Source: Ignavibacteriaceae bacterium (lineage in GTDB: Bacteria > Bacteroidota > Ignavibacteria > Ignavibacteriales > Ignavibacteriaceae). Taken from it: DNA of 22,152 nt. A program made the position numbers and the translations under genes. Under the pieces are notes generated by a model. That model worked only from the letters and a program-made list of their open reading frames with translations. It was not told the DNA's origin and did not search any database. The stretch is from NCBI GenBank assembly GCA_013388525.1, contig JACAFA010000275.1, forward strand, positions 1-22,152, given 5' to 3'. Shown piece by piece: positions 7,610-15,491 of this stretch. How positions within the stretch are numbered: position 1 is the stretch's first letter; each line of letters starts with the position of its first letter.

Positions 7610-7858
7610 ATGAAAACTGATATTTTTATTCAGGCAATCCAGAACAGAAACCATCTGCAGTTCTTATATGGTTTGCAGGAAGTTAATATTGAACCTTATT
7701 TTATAACTAAAAACAGACTTGGGAAAAAAGTAATTTACGGAAGGATAAGAAGTACAAACGAAATCAGAAAATTTGACTACAATAAAATTGCTAATATCAG
7801 AATAATTAAATCATTTAAGTTTACGCCGCTTATTCCGATTACTTCTTTTGCTTCTTAA
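7610..7858 (+). CDS. Small WYL-like protein, lexA operon
   Basis: This is an 82-residue protein. The start ATG 7610 is preceded by AGAAAGGAAA, and it lies 14 bases after lexA, so cotranscription is likely. The sequence NRNHLQFLYGLQEVNIEPYF, then GKKVIYGRIRSTNEIRKFDYNKIANIRI, follows the strand order of a WYL domain: an opening strand, an EPY turn, a central W-Y-L-like strand and a closing RxFxxxRI-like strand. Here the central triad reads V-I-Y and is degenerate. WYL domains are Sm-like folds that bind ligands or nucleic acid and often sit in regulators of defence or DNA repair genes, usually fused to a helix-turn-helix. This protein has the domain alone. The family assignment is from pattern only. 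Confidence 0.55.
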   Translation: MKTDIFIQAIQNRNHLQFLYGLQEVNIEPYFITKNRLGKKVIYGRIRSTNEIRKFDYNKIANIRIIKSFKFTPLIPITSFAS

Positions 7859-7866
7859 GACAGGGT

Positions 7867-8301
7867 ATGATTATGAACATTACAGAAAAAAAAGCAGTTG
7901 ATCTTTTAGTAAATGAATTTTGGCGAATGGGTTACTTTACCGTCAGCCGAAGATTTGGAATTTATTTACCTGAACCTTCAAGTATTGGAAGATTTAAAGT
8001 TGATGTTATTGGAAGGCAAAAGGATAAATATGCAATTGGTTTATTTCTGACTAAGGAAGAAATATTTAAATCAGATCTTCTGGAAAAAATAAATTATCTG
8101 GCATCAAGAAGAACCAAATTTTCTGCCCGACCGATAATGCTGCTTATTGGTGTGCCTGATAAATACTTTAAACAGGTTAAAGAACTACTGACAAATGTTG
8201 ATGAAAAAGTCAGAAAAAATATTAAACTAACCCGTATTATAGAAGAAAATCTTGAGAGCATCAGAAACACACGACAACCAAAGAAGATGATTTTCTCATA
8301 A
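7867..8301 (+). CDS. Hypothetical protein, PD-(D/E)XK nuclease-like fold without catalytic E-x-K
   Basis: This 144-residue protein is the third gene after the lexA promoter, 8 bases after the WYL-like gene. ATG 7867 or ATG 7873 could be the start. The order of elements suggests a restriction-endonuclease-like core: helix EKKAVDLLVNEFWRMGY, strand FTVSRRFG, strand FKVDVIGRQ with Asp46, strand DKYAIGLFL, helix LLEKINYLASRR, strand RPIMLLIGVP. In active enzymes the third strand carries E-x-K; here those positions are Gly58 and Phe60, so nuclease activity is unlikely. It may bind DNA or a protein partner. The tail is basic (NTRQPKKMIFS). The fold is my inference; an unrelated alpha/beta protein cannot be excluded. 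Confidence 0.5.
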   Translation: MIMNITEKKAVDLLVNEFWRMGYFTVSRRFGIYLPEPSSIGRFKVDVIGRQKDKYAIGLFLTKEEIFKSDLLEKINYLASRRTKFSARPIMLLIGVPDKYFKQVKELLTNVDEKVRKNIKLTRIIEENLESIRNTRQPKKMIFS

Positions 8302-8458
8302 CTCAAATTCACCACGCTCTTTTTTTACCTTTACTCATTCAGACAAACCCGATATTATTGATACAGCGATCCTGGGGTTCCTGATAGTTGTTGTTTACCT
8401 TGTTTTTATATGCTTATGGTTATAATTTTACAGTCTTCATCAAATTAAGAACTTAGGA
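8302..8458 (+). promoter_or_regulatory. Spacer with a candidate -10 for the envelope operon
   Basis: A perfect TATAAT lies at 8421-8426, 33 bases before the uppS start. The best -35 partner, TTGTTT at 8400-8405, has only a 15-base spacer, so the pairing is weak. No terminator hairpin is visible after the preceding gene, and read-through from the lexA unit is possible. The same spacer contains a hydrophobic, start-less reading frame discussed under findings. Confidence 0.3.
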
Positions 8459-9277
8459 TTGGCCAGAAAAAAAATACAATCTGATAAAGCTCTTCAGGAA
8501 GAACTAAAGAAGAGTGGTGATATTCCTACCCATATAGCAATTATAATGGATGGTAACGGCAGATGGGCAAAAAGACGCGGATTACCACGTGTTGCCGGAC
8601 ATCGGAGAGGGGTTGAAACCGTTCGTGAAATTGTTGAAGTGTGTGCAGAAGTAGGAGTAAAGTATCTCACACTATATACTTTTTCAACAGAAAATTGGAA
8701 AAGACCAAAGGATGAAGTATCCACTTTAATGAGACTTCTGCTAAAAAGTCTCAAAGACAGGCTTGATGAATTAAATAAAAATAATGTAAAGTTAACCTGC
8801 ATAGGAAACATTGAATCACTTCCGGACGTCGTACAAAAGCAGCTTTTTGAAGATATTGAGCGAACAAAGAATAACACAAGAATGACATTAAATCTTGCTT
8901 TAAGTTATAGCGGAAGATGGGAACTTCTGGAAGCTGTAAAAAACATATCCAGGAAAGTTGTTGATGCTAAACTTTCTCCGGATAAAATAACAGAAAGTAC
9001 TATAGCTGATCATCTTACGACAAGAAATATGCCCGATCCGGATCTTATCATTAGAACAAGCGGTGAATTCAGAGTTAGTAACTTTCTGCTCTGGCAAATT
9101 GCTTATTCTGAATTTGTTATCCTTGATGTCTTCTGGCCTGATTTTTCGCGGGAACATTTGTACGAGGCTATAAGACAATATCAGAAACGTGAACGAAGAT
9201 TTGGTAAAGTGAGCGAACAAATACACAATCCTGCAACCACAAAACAAAAAAGGGACTTTCCTGTTGAAATTACATAG
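8459..9277 (+). CDS. uppS: Undecaprenyl diphosphate synthase
   Basis: This 272-residue cis-prenyltransferase extends farnesyl diphosphate with isopentenyl diphosphate to C55 undecaprenyl diphosphate, the lipid carrier for peptidoglycan and O-antigen. The signature HIAIIMDGNGRWAKRRG carries the catalytic Asp31. Also present are the YTFSTENWKRP motif, the TLNLALSYSGRWE motif, and the C-terminal block DLIIRTSGEFRVSNFLLWQ with AYSE. The start is TTG 8459: it is the only start codon that leaves a normal N-terminal arm before the catalytic motif, since the next in-frame Met belongs to that motif. It is the first gene of the envelope cluster, and its 3' end overlaps bamA by 14 bases. Confidence 0.95.
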   Translation: MARKKIQSDKALQEELKKSGDIPTHIAIIMDGNGRWAKRRGLPRVAGHRRGVETVREIVEVCAEVGVKYLTLYTFSTENWKRPKDEVSTLMRLLLKSLKDRLDELNKNNVKLTCIGNIESLPDVVQKQLFEDIERTKNNTRMTLNLALSYSGRWELLEAVKNISRKVVDAKLSPDKITESTIADHLTTRNMPDPDLIIRTSGEFRVSNFLLWQIAYSEFVILDVFWPDFSREHLYEAIRQYQKRERRFGKVSEQIHNPATTKQKRDFPVEIT

Positions 9278-11747
9278 GCTGTATATTTTTCTATTAGCCT
9301 TTTTATTTACTGTTGTCTCTTTTCCTCAGGGATCTCAGAAGAGTTATAAAATTTTAGGAATTTCTGTCGAAGGAAATAAATCTGCTGATGCAGCCACCAT
9401 CATTGCAAACAGCGGTTTAAAAGTTGGCGGAGAAATTCAGGTTCCCGGTGATCAGACTTTAAGTGCAATCCGGCAACTATGGGCTCTTAATATTTTTTCC
9501 GATATTCAGATTTTAATAGAAAGGGAAATTACAGAAGGAATTTTTTTACTCATTAAAGTTGTGGAATACCCCAGACTTGAACAGGTTGTAATTGAAGGTA
9601 ATGATGAGATTGATACTGAAGATATTGAGAAGAATATAACGTTTCTGAGAGGCACAGTACTTTCACCCCAGGCAATCGCCAAGCTAAAATTAAGAATCAA
9701 AGATCTTTATGCTGAAGAAGGTTTTCTGAATGCTGAAATAAAGCATGATATGTTTGAATTTTTCAGAGCTGATACTGTTGATGAAGATATAACAGTAACG
9801 TGGCGAAATATTACTGATTTTTCAGATGAATATCCTTATACATATGAAAGTGGTGATCAGATCTACTCAAATCTGATCGAGAGAATTAAAGAACGGGTTT
9901 TATTAAAACTTACAATTACAGAAGGTGATGAAGTAATTGTCAGGGAAATCGCATTTACAGGAAATACGGTTTTTGATGCTGATGAACTTGCAGGTGAGAT
10001 GGATGAAACAAGTGTTTCTGTCTGGTGGAAATTTTGGTCTAGTGCACAATTCAAACCGAAAGATTTTGAAAAAGATAAACAGCTGATTATAGATTTTTAC
10101 AAGAAGAATGGTTACAGAGATGCAGAAATATTAAAAGACTCACTCATCTATTTTAATGATAACAGAGATTTAAAAATCTTAATGGATCTTTACGAAGGTC
10201 CTCAATACAAAATCAGAAAAATAACCTGGGAAGGAAATACTGTTTATCCCGATTATGTTTTAAACGAACGACTCGATTTTGCAGAAGGAGATGTTTATGA
10301 TTACGAAAAGTTCCAGCAAAATCTTCGCGGTAATGAAGCTCAGACTGACATTTCTGCGCTCTATCTGGATAACGGGTACTTAACTTTTAATGCTCAGGCA
10401 GAAGAAAAAAGAGTCGCTCAGGATTCTATTGATCTTCATATAAGAATTGAAGAGAGAAATCAATTCAGAGTTTCACGGGTTGAAATTGGCGGAAACACTA
10501 AGACAAAAGATAAAGTAATAAGAAGAGAACTTTACACCATACCCGGCGATTATTTTAACAGGGCGTTTTTATTCAGAAGTGTTCAGCAGCTTGCTAATTT
10601 GCAATACTTCAGTGCGGAAAAACTTTACGGTCCCGGGGGAATAGATACAAAACTTGAAAGCGATAGTACTGTTGCGGTTATTTTTAATGTGGAAGAAAAA
10701 TCCAGCGATTACCTTAACGCTTCAGTTGGTTATAGCGGAAGTTTTGGATTCAGCGGATCTATCGGTGTAACGTTAACTAACTTCTCTATTGCTGAACCAT
10801 TCTCATTGGGTGGAGGTCAAATATTAAACTTTAACTGGCAGTTTGGATTTGGCAACATTTACAGAACATTCACAATCGGTTTTACTGAACCATGGATGTT
10901 CGATACACCAACATCGGTTGGTATTGATGTGTTTGATACGCGCCAGCAGTACGTTTACGATTTACGGCAAACAGGCGGTACATTAAGAGTTGGCAGAAGA
11001 CTCAAATGGCCGGATGATTTCTTCTATGTTCAGGGCAGATTCAGATACCAATATAATAATGTTTTACAGGGACAAAATTACTACACAGAAGGAGTAACTC
11101 ACCAATTTACACTTGGTGCTACTATTAGCAGGAGAAATATTGATAATCCAATCTTTCCATCTCAGGGCTCATCATTTACTTTAGATATGGAAATTTCTGG
11201 CGGTCCTTTTTTACCCGGCGATGTTGATTACCTGAAGAATATGTTTAAAGCCGAATGGTACAAGAGATTACTGAATACTAACAGACTGGTATTTTATACT
11301 GTAGCTGATTTTGGTTACATAGATGAAATTGTAAAAGGAACACCAATTCAGCCATTTGAATTTTTCTATATGGGAGGTAATGGGTTAGTCATTGCAACTG
11401 TTCCGCTAAGAGGTTATCCAGATAGAAGTGTCGGTCCGCGAAATATTTTCGGTCAGGTTATAGGTGGAAGAGTTTACTCAAGAATCGGAGCTGAAATTCG
11501 CTTTGCCGTTACTCTTGAACCAATTCCATTATACCTGTTAACATTCGCAGAGGCGGGAAATGTTTTTGAAAGTTTTGATAAAACAGATATTTTTGATTTG
11601 AGAAGATCGGCTGGTGTGGGCGCAAGGATTTTAATCAATCCGATCGGTTTAATTGGTTTTGATTTTGGTTACGGTTTTGACAGGGAGATTGTTGACGGAA
11701 GAGATCCTGAGTGGCTTTTTCATTTTCAATTCGGAAAAGGTTTTTAG
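9264..11747 (+). CDS. bamA: Outer membrane protein assembly factor BamA
   Basis: This 827-residue protein is the core of the machine that folds and inserts outer membrane beta-barrels. A signal peptide (KLHRLYIFLLAFLFTVVSFPQG) leads into five periplasmic POTRA domains (about 25-470; recurrent VEGN, IEGNDEID, FTGNTVFD, WEGNTVYP and IGGNTKTK openings) and then a barrel of about 350 residues. The barrel contains the family lid motif LRGYP near residue 715 (the VRGF equivalent) and ends in LFHFQFGKGF, with the terminal Phe required for outer membrane insertion. The start TTG 9264 lies inside uppS and has AGGGA at 9251-9255 upstream. POTRA2 carries an acidic insertion of about 45 residues (roughly 168-210). 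The neighbouring Skp-like genes fit a role in supplying substrates to it. Confidence 0.94.
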   Translation: MKLHRLYIFLLAFLFTVVSFPQGSQKSYKILGISVEGNKSADAATIIANSGLKVGGEIQVPGDQTLSAIRQLWALNIFSDIQILIEREITEGIFLLIKVVEYPRLEQVVIEGNDEIDTEDIEKNITFLRGTVLSPQAIAKLKLRIKDLYAEEGFLNAEIKHDMFEFFRADTVDEDITVTWRNITDFSDEYPYTYESGDQIYSNLIERIKERVLLKLTITEGDEVIVREIAFTGNTVFDADELAGEMDETSVSVWWKFWSSAQFKPKDFEKDKQLIIDFYKKNGYRDAEILKDSLIYFNDNRDLKILMDLYEGPQYKIRKITWEGNTVYPDYVLNERLDFAEGDVYDYEKFQQNLRGNEAQTDISALYLDNGYLTFNAQAEEKRVAQDSIDLHIRIEERNQFRVSRVEIGGNTKTKDKVIRRELYTIPGDYFNRAFLFRSVQQLANLQYFSAEKLYGPGGIDTKLESDSTVAVIFNVEEKSSDYLNASVGYSGSFGFSGSIGVTLTNFSIAEPFSLGGGQILNFNWQFGFGNIYRTFTIGFTEPWMFDTPTSVGIDVFDTRQQYVYDLRQTGGTLRVGRRLKWPDDFFYVQGRFRYQYNNVLQGQNYYTEGVTHQFTLGATISRRNIDNPIFPSQGSSFTLDMEISGGPFLPGDVDYLKNMFKAEWYKRLLNTNRLVFYTVADFGYIDEIVKGTPIQPFEFFYMGGNGLVIATVPLRGYPDRSVGPRNIFGQVIGGRVYSRIGAEIRFAVTLEPIPLYLLTFAEAGNVFESFDKTDIFDLRRSAGVGARILINPIGLIGFDFGYGFDREIVDGRDPEWLFHFQFGKGF

Positions 11748-11783
11748 TTTAACACAATTCACAATAACATAAGGAAAAACACT

Positions 11784-12305
11784 GTGAGAAATTATCTCGT
11801 AATTTTATTGGTGCTTATAAGTAGCTCACTCTTTGCACAGACTGCACAAAAAATCGGTTATGTCGATTCTCAAATAATTCTTACGCAATTACCCGAGGCG
11901 ATTAAAGCTCAAAGTGATCTTGATGCTTTAACAAAGAAATGGTCAGATCAGCTTGATTCTATGACTCTTTCTTATCAGCAGTTACTTACAGATTACCAGA
12001 AACAAGCTACTACGATGACTGATGAACAGAAACTAGCAAAGCAGCAAGAACTCATTGCGATGGAACAGAAAATTCTTGGCTTCAGAAATCAGAAATTCGG
12101 GCAGCCCAACGGCGAAATCTATTTGAAGCAGGAAGAAATATTTGAACCTGTTAAGAAGAAAATTTATGCAGGCATTGAGCAGGTTGCTAAGAGCGAAGGT
12201 ATGCAATTCGTTTTTGATAAAAGCGGAGATATTGTATTACTTTATGCCGATGCCGCATTTGATATTACCTTTAAAGTACTGGATAACCTGAAAAGGGGTA
12301 AATAA
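11784..12305 (+). CDS. OmpH/Skp-family periplasmic chaperone, copy 1
   Basis: This 173-residue protein belongs to the OmpH/Skp family, which holds unfolded outer membrane proteins in the periplasm and delivers them to BamA. The start GTG 11784 has AGGA at 11772-11775. The signal peptide is MRNYLVILLVLISSSLFAQ, cleaved near residue 19. The mature protein opens with the family strand KIGYVDSQIIL, continues as a long charged, Gln-rich helical arm (about 40-125) and returns with MQFVFDKSGDIVLLYADAAFDIT, the second half of the body domain. It lies 36 bases after bamA and is a paralogue of the next gene. Confidence 0.88.
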   Translation: MRNYLVILLVLISSSLFAQTAQKIGYVDSQIILTQLPEAIKAQSDLDALTKKWSDQLDSMTLSYQQLLTDYQKQATTMTDEQKLAKQQELIAMEQKILGFRNQKFGQPNGEIYLKQEEIFEPVKKKIYAGIEQVAKSEGMQFVFDKSGDIVLLYADAAFDITFKVLDNLKRGK

Positions 12306-12324
12306 TTTCATTTATTTTAATGCG

Positions 12325-12371
12325 CAGGTTCTTTCTTTTTGGATGAAAGAACCTGTAATTAAAAATTTTTT
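12325..12371 (+). terminator. Hairpin between the two ompH genes, possible attenuator
   Basis: A perfect 11-bp stem CAGGTTCTTTC (12325-12335) pairs with GAAAGAACCTG (12345-12355) across a 9-base loop. A run of six T (12366-12371) comes 10 bases after the stem, further than in a standard intrinsic terminator. It could be a partial terminator, an RNA processing site, or a stabiliser of the upstream message within the operon. Confidence 0.55.
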
Positions 12372-12386
12372 CTCCCCGGAGTAATT

Positions 12387-12905
12387 ATGAAATTAATTTT
12401 CATCTCTCTGTTTGTTTACTTGCCACTACTGTCATTCGTCAGCAATGCACAGTTAAAAATTGGTTATGTTGATTCTGATACAATTATGGATAACTTTCCT
12501 GATGTGCAGGATGCAAGGCAAAAGCTTGATGCATTAATTCAGGAATGGCAATCTGAATTAAGAAAACTTGAATCAGAACTCAAAGCAAAGCAAGATGATT
12601 ATGAAAAAAGAAAGCTGATAATGACTGAACAAACAAGCACTGAAATGATGGCCGAAATCAACAAACTTCAAAAGGAAATATCGGATTACCGTGATAAAAA
12701 GTTTGGTGCTAACGGTGAATTGTTCCAGAAACAGAATGAACTTATGAAACCAATTCAGAATAAAGTTTTTAATATCATCCAGCAAGTTGCAAAAGAAGAA
12801 GAACTGGATTTTGTTTTTGACAGAAGCGGCGATATTTTGTTTCTTTATGCAAAGCCCGAGTACGATCTTACAGCAAAAGTTATTGAAAGACTAAAGCTTG
12901 AATAA
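12387..12905 (+). CDS. OmpH/Skp-family periplasmic chaperone, copy 2
   Basis: This 172-residue paralogue of the preceding gene has the same plan: signal peptide [22 protein letters not shown], the strand [12 protein letters not shown], a long coiled-coil arm very rich in Lys and Glu (about 45-125), and the closing body segment [24 protein letters not shown] good ribosome binding site GGAG (12378-12381) precedes ATG 12387. The arm is more highly charged than in copy 1, so the two may differ in clients or form mixed trimers, which is inference. Its 3' end overlaps lpxD by 8 bases. Confidence 0.88.
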   Translation: MKLIFISLFVYLPLLSFVSNAQLKIGYVDSDTIMDNFPDVQDARQKLDALIQEWQSELRKLESELKAKQDDYEKRKLIMTEQTSTEMMAEINKLQKEISDYRDKKFGANGELFQKQNELMKPIQNKVFNIIQQVAKEEELDFVFDRSGDILFLYAKPEYDLTAKVIERLKLE

Positions 12906-13959
12906 TAAACCAGGTATCAGACTTTCTGAAATTTCGGAACTTGTTGGCGGTAAAATTACCGGGGATGCGAATGTTATAATTAATTCTGTTGCAAGAATTG
13001 ACGAAGCTAAAAAAGGTGACCTTACATTCTTATACCTTCGTGAATTTGAAAAGTATTTTTCTTCAACAGGTGCATCTGCTATACTGGTAACACCGGGTTT
13101 TGTTAAATCCCGCGATGATATTTCTTACATTGAAATTGACGCTCCGGAAAAAGCATTTGCCGCAGTAATCGTAAAATATTTTTCTCCAAAGTTTGAACTT
13201 AAAGGAATTGATAAAACTTCTTTTGTACACAATACATCAACTCTGGGTAAAAATGTTGCGTTGGGCATGAACGTAGTTATCGGGGCAAATTGCAAAATCG
13301 GTGATAATGTTAAAATATTTCATAATACAGTACTGCTTGATAATATTGAAGTAGGTAATAATACAATTATTTTTCAGAACGTTAGCGTACGTGAAGATTG
13401 TAAAATTGGAAACAACGTAATAATCCATGCAGGTGCTGTAATCGGTTCAGATGGTTTTGGATATCAGAAAGATGATAAAGGTTGTTACAACAAGGTTCCA
13501 CAAATCGGTAATGTTATAATTGAGGATGACGTGGAAATAGGAGCCAACACAACTATTGATAGAGCTGCACTTGGAAGCACAATTATAAAAAAAGGTGCTA
13601 AGATTGATAACCTTGTTCAGATTGCTCACAATGTTACGGTTGGATACAATACAGTAATGTCTGCACAAAGTGGGGTTTCGGGTAGTGTTAAAATTGGGAA
13701 TAACAATATTATTGCCGGGCAGGTTGGAATTGCAGGTCATCTTGATATTGCGGATAATGTTGTTCTTATGGCTCAGTCGGGTGTTTCTAAAACTATTTCC
13801 AAACCAGGATTCTATTTTGGCACGCCCTCAAAAGAGGCAAAGACTGCAAAAATTCTTGAGGCTCATTTTAGAAATTTTCCCGAGTATGTTGAGCGGATAA
13901 AAAGACTTGAAGAGGAAATTAAAAAGTTAAAAGAGGAAATTCACCAAAAGAAAACTTAA
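12898..13959 (+). CDS. lpxD: UDP-3-O-(3-hydroxyacyl)glucosamine N-acyltransferase
   Basis: This 353-residue enzyme performs the third step of lipid A synthesis, adding the N-linked hydroxyacyl chain from acyl carrier protein. An N-terminal uridine-binding domain (about 1-100, with [13 protein letters not shown] and SAILV) precedes a left-handed beta helix of hexapeptide repeats (about 110-320, e.g. [13 protein letters not shown]). The catalytic His is His244 in QIAHNV. A C-terminal helix ([20 protein letters not shown]) fits the trimeric family. The start is TTG 12898, overlapping the ompH stop, so translation is probably coupled. Codon 1 is chosen because [20 protein letters not shown] matches the family N terminus. 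Confidence 0.94.
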   Translation: MNNKPGIRLSEISELVGGKITGDANVIINSVARIDEAKKGDLTFLYLREFEKYFSSTGASAILVTPGFVKSRDDISYIEIDAPEKAFAAVIVKYFSPKFELKGIDKTSFVHNTSTLGKNVALGMNVVIGANCKIGDNVKIFHNTVLLDNIEVGNNTIIFQNVSVREDCKIGNNVIIHAGAVIGSDGFGYQKDDKGCYNKVPQIGNVIIEDDVEIGANTTIDRAALGSTIIKKGAKIDNLVQIAHNVTVGYNTVMSAQSGVSGSVKIGNNNIIAGQVGIAGHLDIADNVVLMAQSGVSKTISKPGFYFGTPSKEAKTAKILEAHFRNFPEYVERIKRLEEEIKKLKEEIHQKKT

Positions 13960-14066
13960 AATTATTCAACACTTTTACTTGTTGCATTTATTGGATTTCA
14001 GGGTTCCTCTCACTAATTTTCCAATCAATTATTACTTTCAAATCGTAAAACAAACCAGGTTTATAA

Positions 14067-15491
14067 ATGTTAGAACAGCAAAGAACAATTTCCAAACCGG
14101 TCTCGATGTCAGGAATTGGACTTCACACAGGAACAGAATGCAGACTTACCTTTAAACCAGCACCGGAAAATCACGGAATAAAGTTTGTAAGAACAGACCT
14201 CGGAGGAAATCCTGAAATTCCTGCAATAGCAGAAAACGTTGTTGATGTATCCCGCGGAACTACAATTGGAATTGGTGATGCGAAGGTTCACACAGTTGAA
14301 CACGTTTTAGCTGCAATTGTTGGTTTACAGATAGACAATATTATTATTGAAGTTGATGGTATTGAACCTCCGGTCGGCGATGGAAGCTCGCTTCCTTATG
14401 TTGAAGTTTTACAGAAGGCAGGATTTGAACAGCAGGAGGCTCCTAAAGATTATTTGATAATTGATCAGACAATTATGCACCATGAAGATGACAGGCAGGT
14501 GGATATAGTTGCTTTACCCCTTGATGATTACCGTGTTACTGTTATGGTTGATTATCAGAATCCTGCGCTTGGAAGTCAGCATACAGGTTTGTTTGACTTT
14601 GAAAAAGAATTTGCAACTGAATTTGCGCCGGCAAGAACGTTCTGTTTTCTCAGTGAGGTTGAAGCATTGGCTGACCAGGGATTAATTAAAGGCGGAGATA
14701 TTGATAATGCGGTTGTTATTGTTGATCATAAGTTAAATGATACTCAACTTAAAGACCTCGCAAAAAAGATAGGAGTTGAATCAAATATAAGTTTAGGTGA
14801 AAACGGAATTCTTAATAATAAACCACTTAGATTTCGAAATGAACCCGTCAGGCATAAACTTCTTGATTTGATCGGTGATCTGGCTTTAATAGGTGCGCCA
14901 CTTAAAGCACAGATATTAGCAGCTCGCCCTGGTCATAAAGCCAATGTTGAGTTTGCTAAGCAAGTAAGGAAATTATATCAGCAGAAAAAACTTGTAAAAA
15001 AATTTCAGTTGATAAAAAAAGAAGGCGTAGTATTCGATGCTAATGCTATCGAGCGCATACTTCCTCACAGGTATCCGTTTCTTCTTGTCGATAAAATAAT
15101 TGATCTTGAAGTTGATAAAAAAGTTATTGGAGTTAAATCAGTTACTGCTAATGAACCATTTTTCCCGGGACATTTTCCCGGCAACCCGATTATGCCCGGA
15201 GTTCTTATTCTGGAAGCAATGGCACAGACAGGCGGAGTATTTCTTCTTGGCTCAATTCCCGATCCGGAAAATCATCTTGTTTACTTTATGCAAATCAACA
15301 ATGCTAAATTCAGAAAACCGGTGGTTCCGGGAGACCAATTGTTTATGGAAGTAGAACTTGTTCAGAAAAAAAGTAAAATTATTCTGATGAAAGGAAAAGC
15401 TTATGTAAATGACGTTCTTGTAGCTGAAGCTGATTTTATGGCTGGAATAGTTGATAAACCAAAAGTAAATAATTCATCTAACGAAAAATGA
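14067..15491 (+). CDS. lpxC-fabZ: Bifunctional LpxC-FabZ: UDP-3-O-acyl-GlcNAc deacetylase fused to 3-hydroxyacyl-ACP dehydratase
   Basis: This 474-residue fusion combines two enzymes. Residues 1-305 are LpxC, the zinc deacetylase that commits sugar to lipid A: GIGLHTG (16-22), zinc ligands His79 (HTVEH), His263 and Asp267 (RHKLLDLIGD), and catalytic His290 (GHKAN). Residues 320-462 are FabZ, which dehydrates 3-hydroxyacyl-ACP in fatty acid elongation: LPHRYPFLLVD, then PGHFPGNPIMPGVLILEAMAQ with His369 and Glu383, the expected 14-residue spacing. The linker is short and basic. LpxC and FabZ draw on the same hydroxyacyl-ACP pool, so the fusion ties their levels together. This arrangement is known in Bacteroidota and relatives. 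It is separated from lpxD by 107 bases in which I see no clear promoter, and its stop overlaps the lpxA start. Confidence 0.95.
   Translation: MLEQQRTISKPVSMSGIGLHTGTECRLTFKPAPENHGIKFVRTDLGGNPEIPAIAENVVDVSRGTTIGIGDAKVHTVEHVLAAIVGLQIDNIIIEVDGIEPPVGDGSSLPYVEVLQKAGFEQQEAPKDYLIIDQTIMHHEDDRQVDIVALPLDDYRVTVMVDYQNPALGSQHTGLFDFEKEFATEFAPARTFCFLSEVEALADQGLIKGGDIDNAVVIVDHKLNDTQLKDLAKKIGVESNISLGENGILNNKPLRFRNEPVRHKLLDLIGDLALIGAPLKAQILAARPGHKANVEFAKQVRKLYQQKKLVKKFQLIKKEGVVFDANAIERILPHRYPFLLVDKIIDLEVDKKVIGVKSVTANEPFFPGHFPGNPIMPGVLILEAMAQTGGVFLLGSIPDPENHLVYFMQINNAKFRKPVVPGDQLFMEVELVQKKSKIILMKGKAYVNDVLVAEADFMAGIVDKPKVNNSSNEK

Noticed and set aside
8494..9247. Two long minus-strand ORFs (127 and 115 codons) opposite uppS
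   Set aside because: They lie wholly inside the clearly conserved uppS gene, have no recognisable domains and low-complexity Ser/Phe-rich translations typical of antisense shadow frames.
13670..13900. Plus-strand ORF of 76 codons inside lpxD
   Set aside because: It is an out-of-frame shadow of the lpxD coding sequence.
13960..14066. Possible terminator or promoter between lpxD and lpxC-fabZ
   Set aside because: No stem-loop with a T tract and no paired -35/-10 hexamers could be found in the 107 bases.
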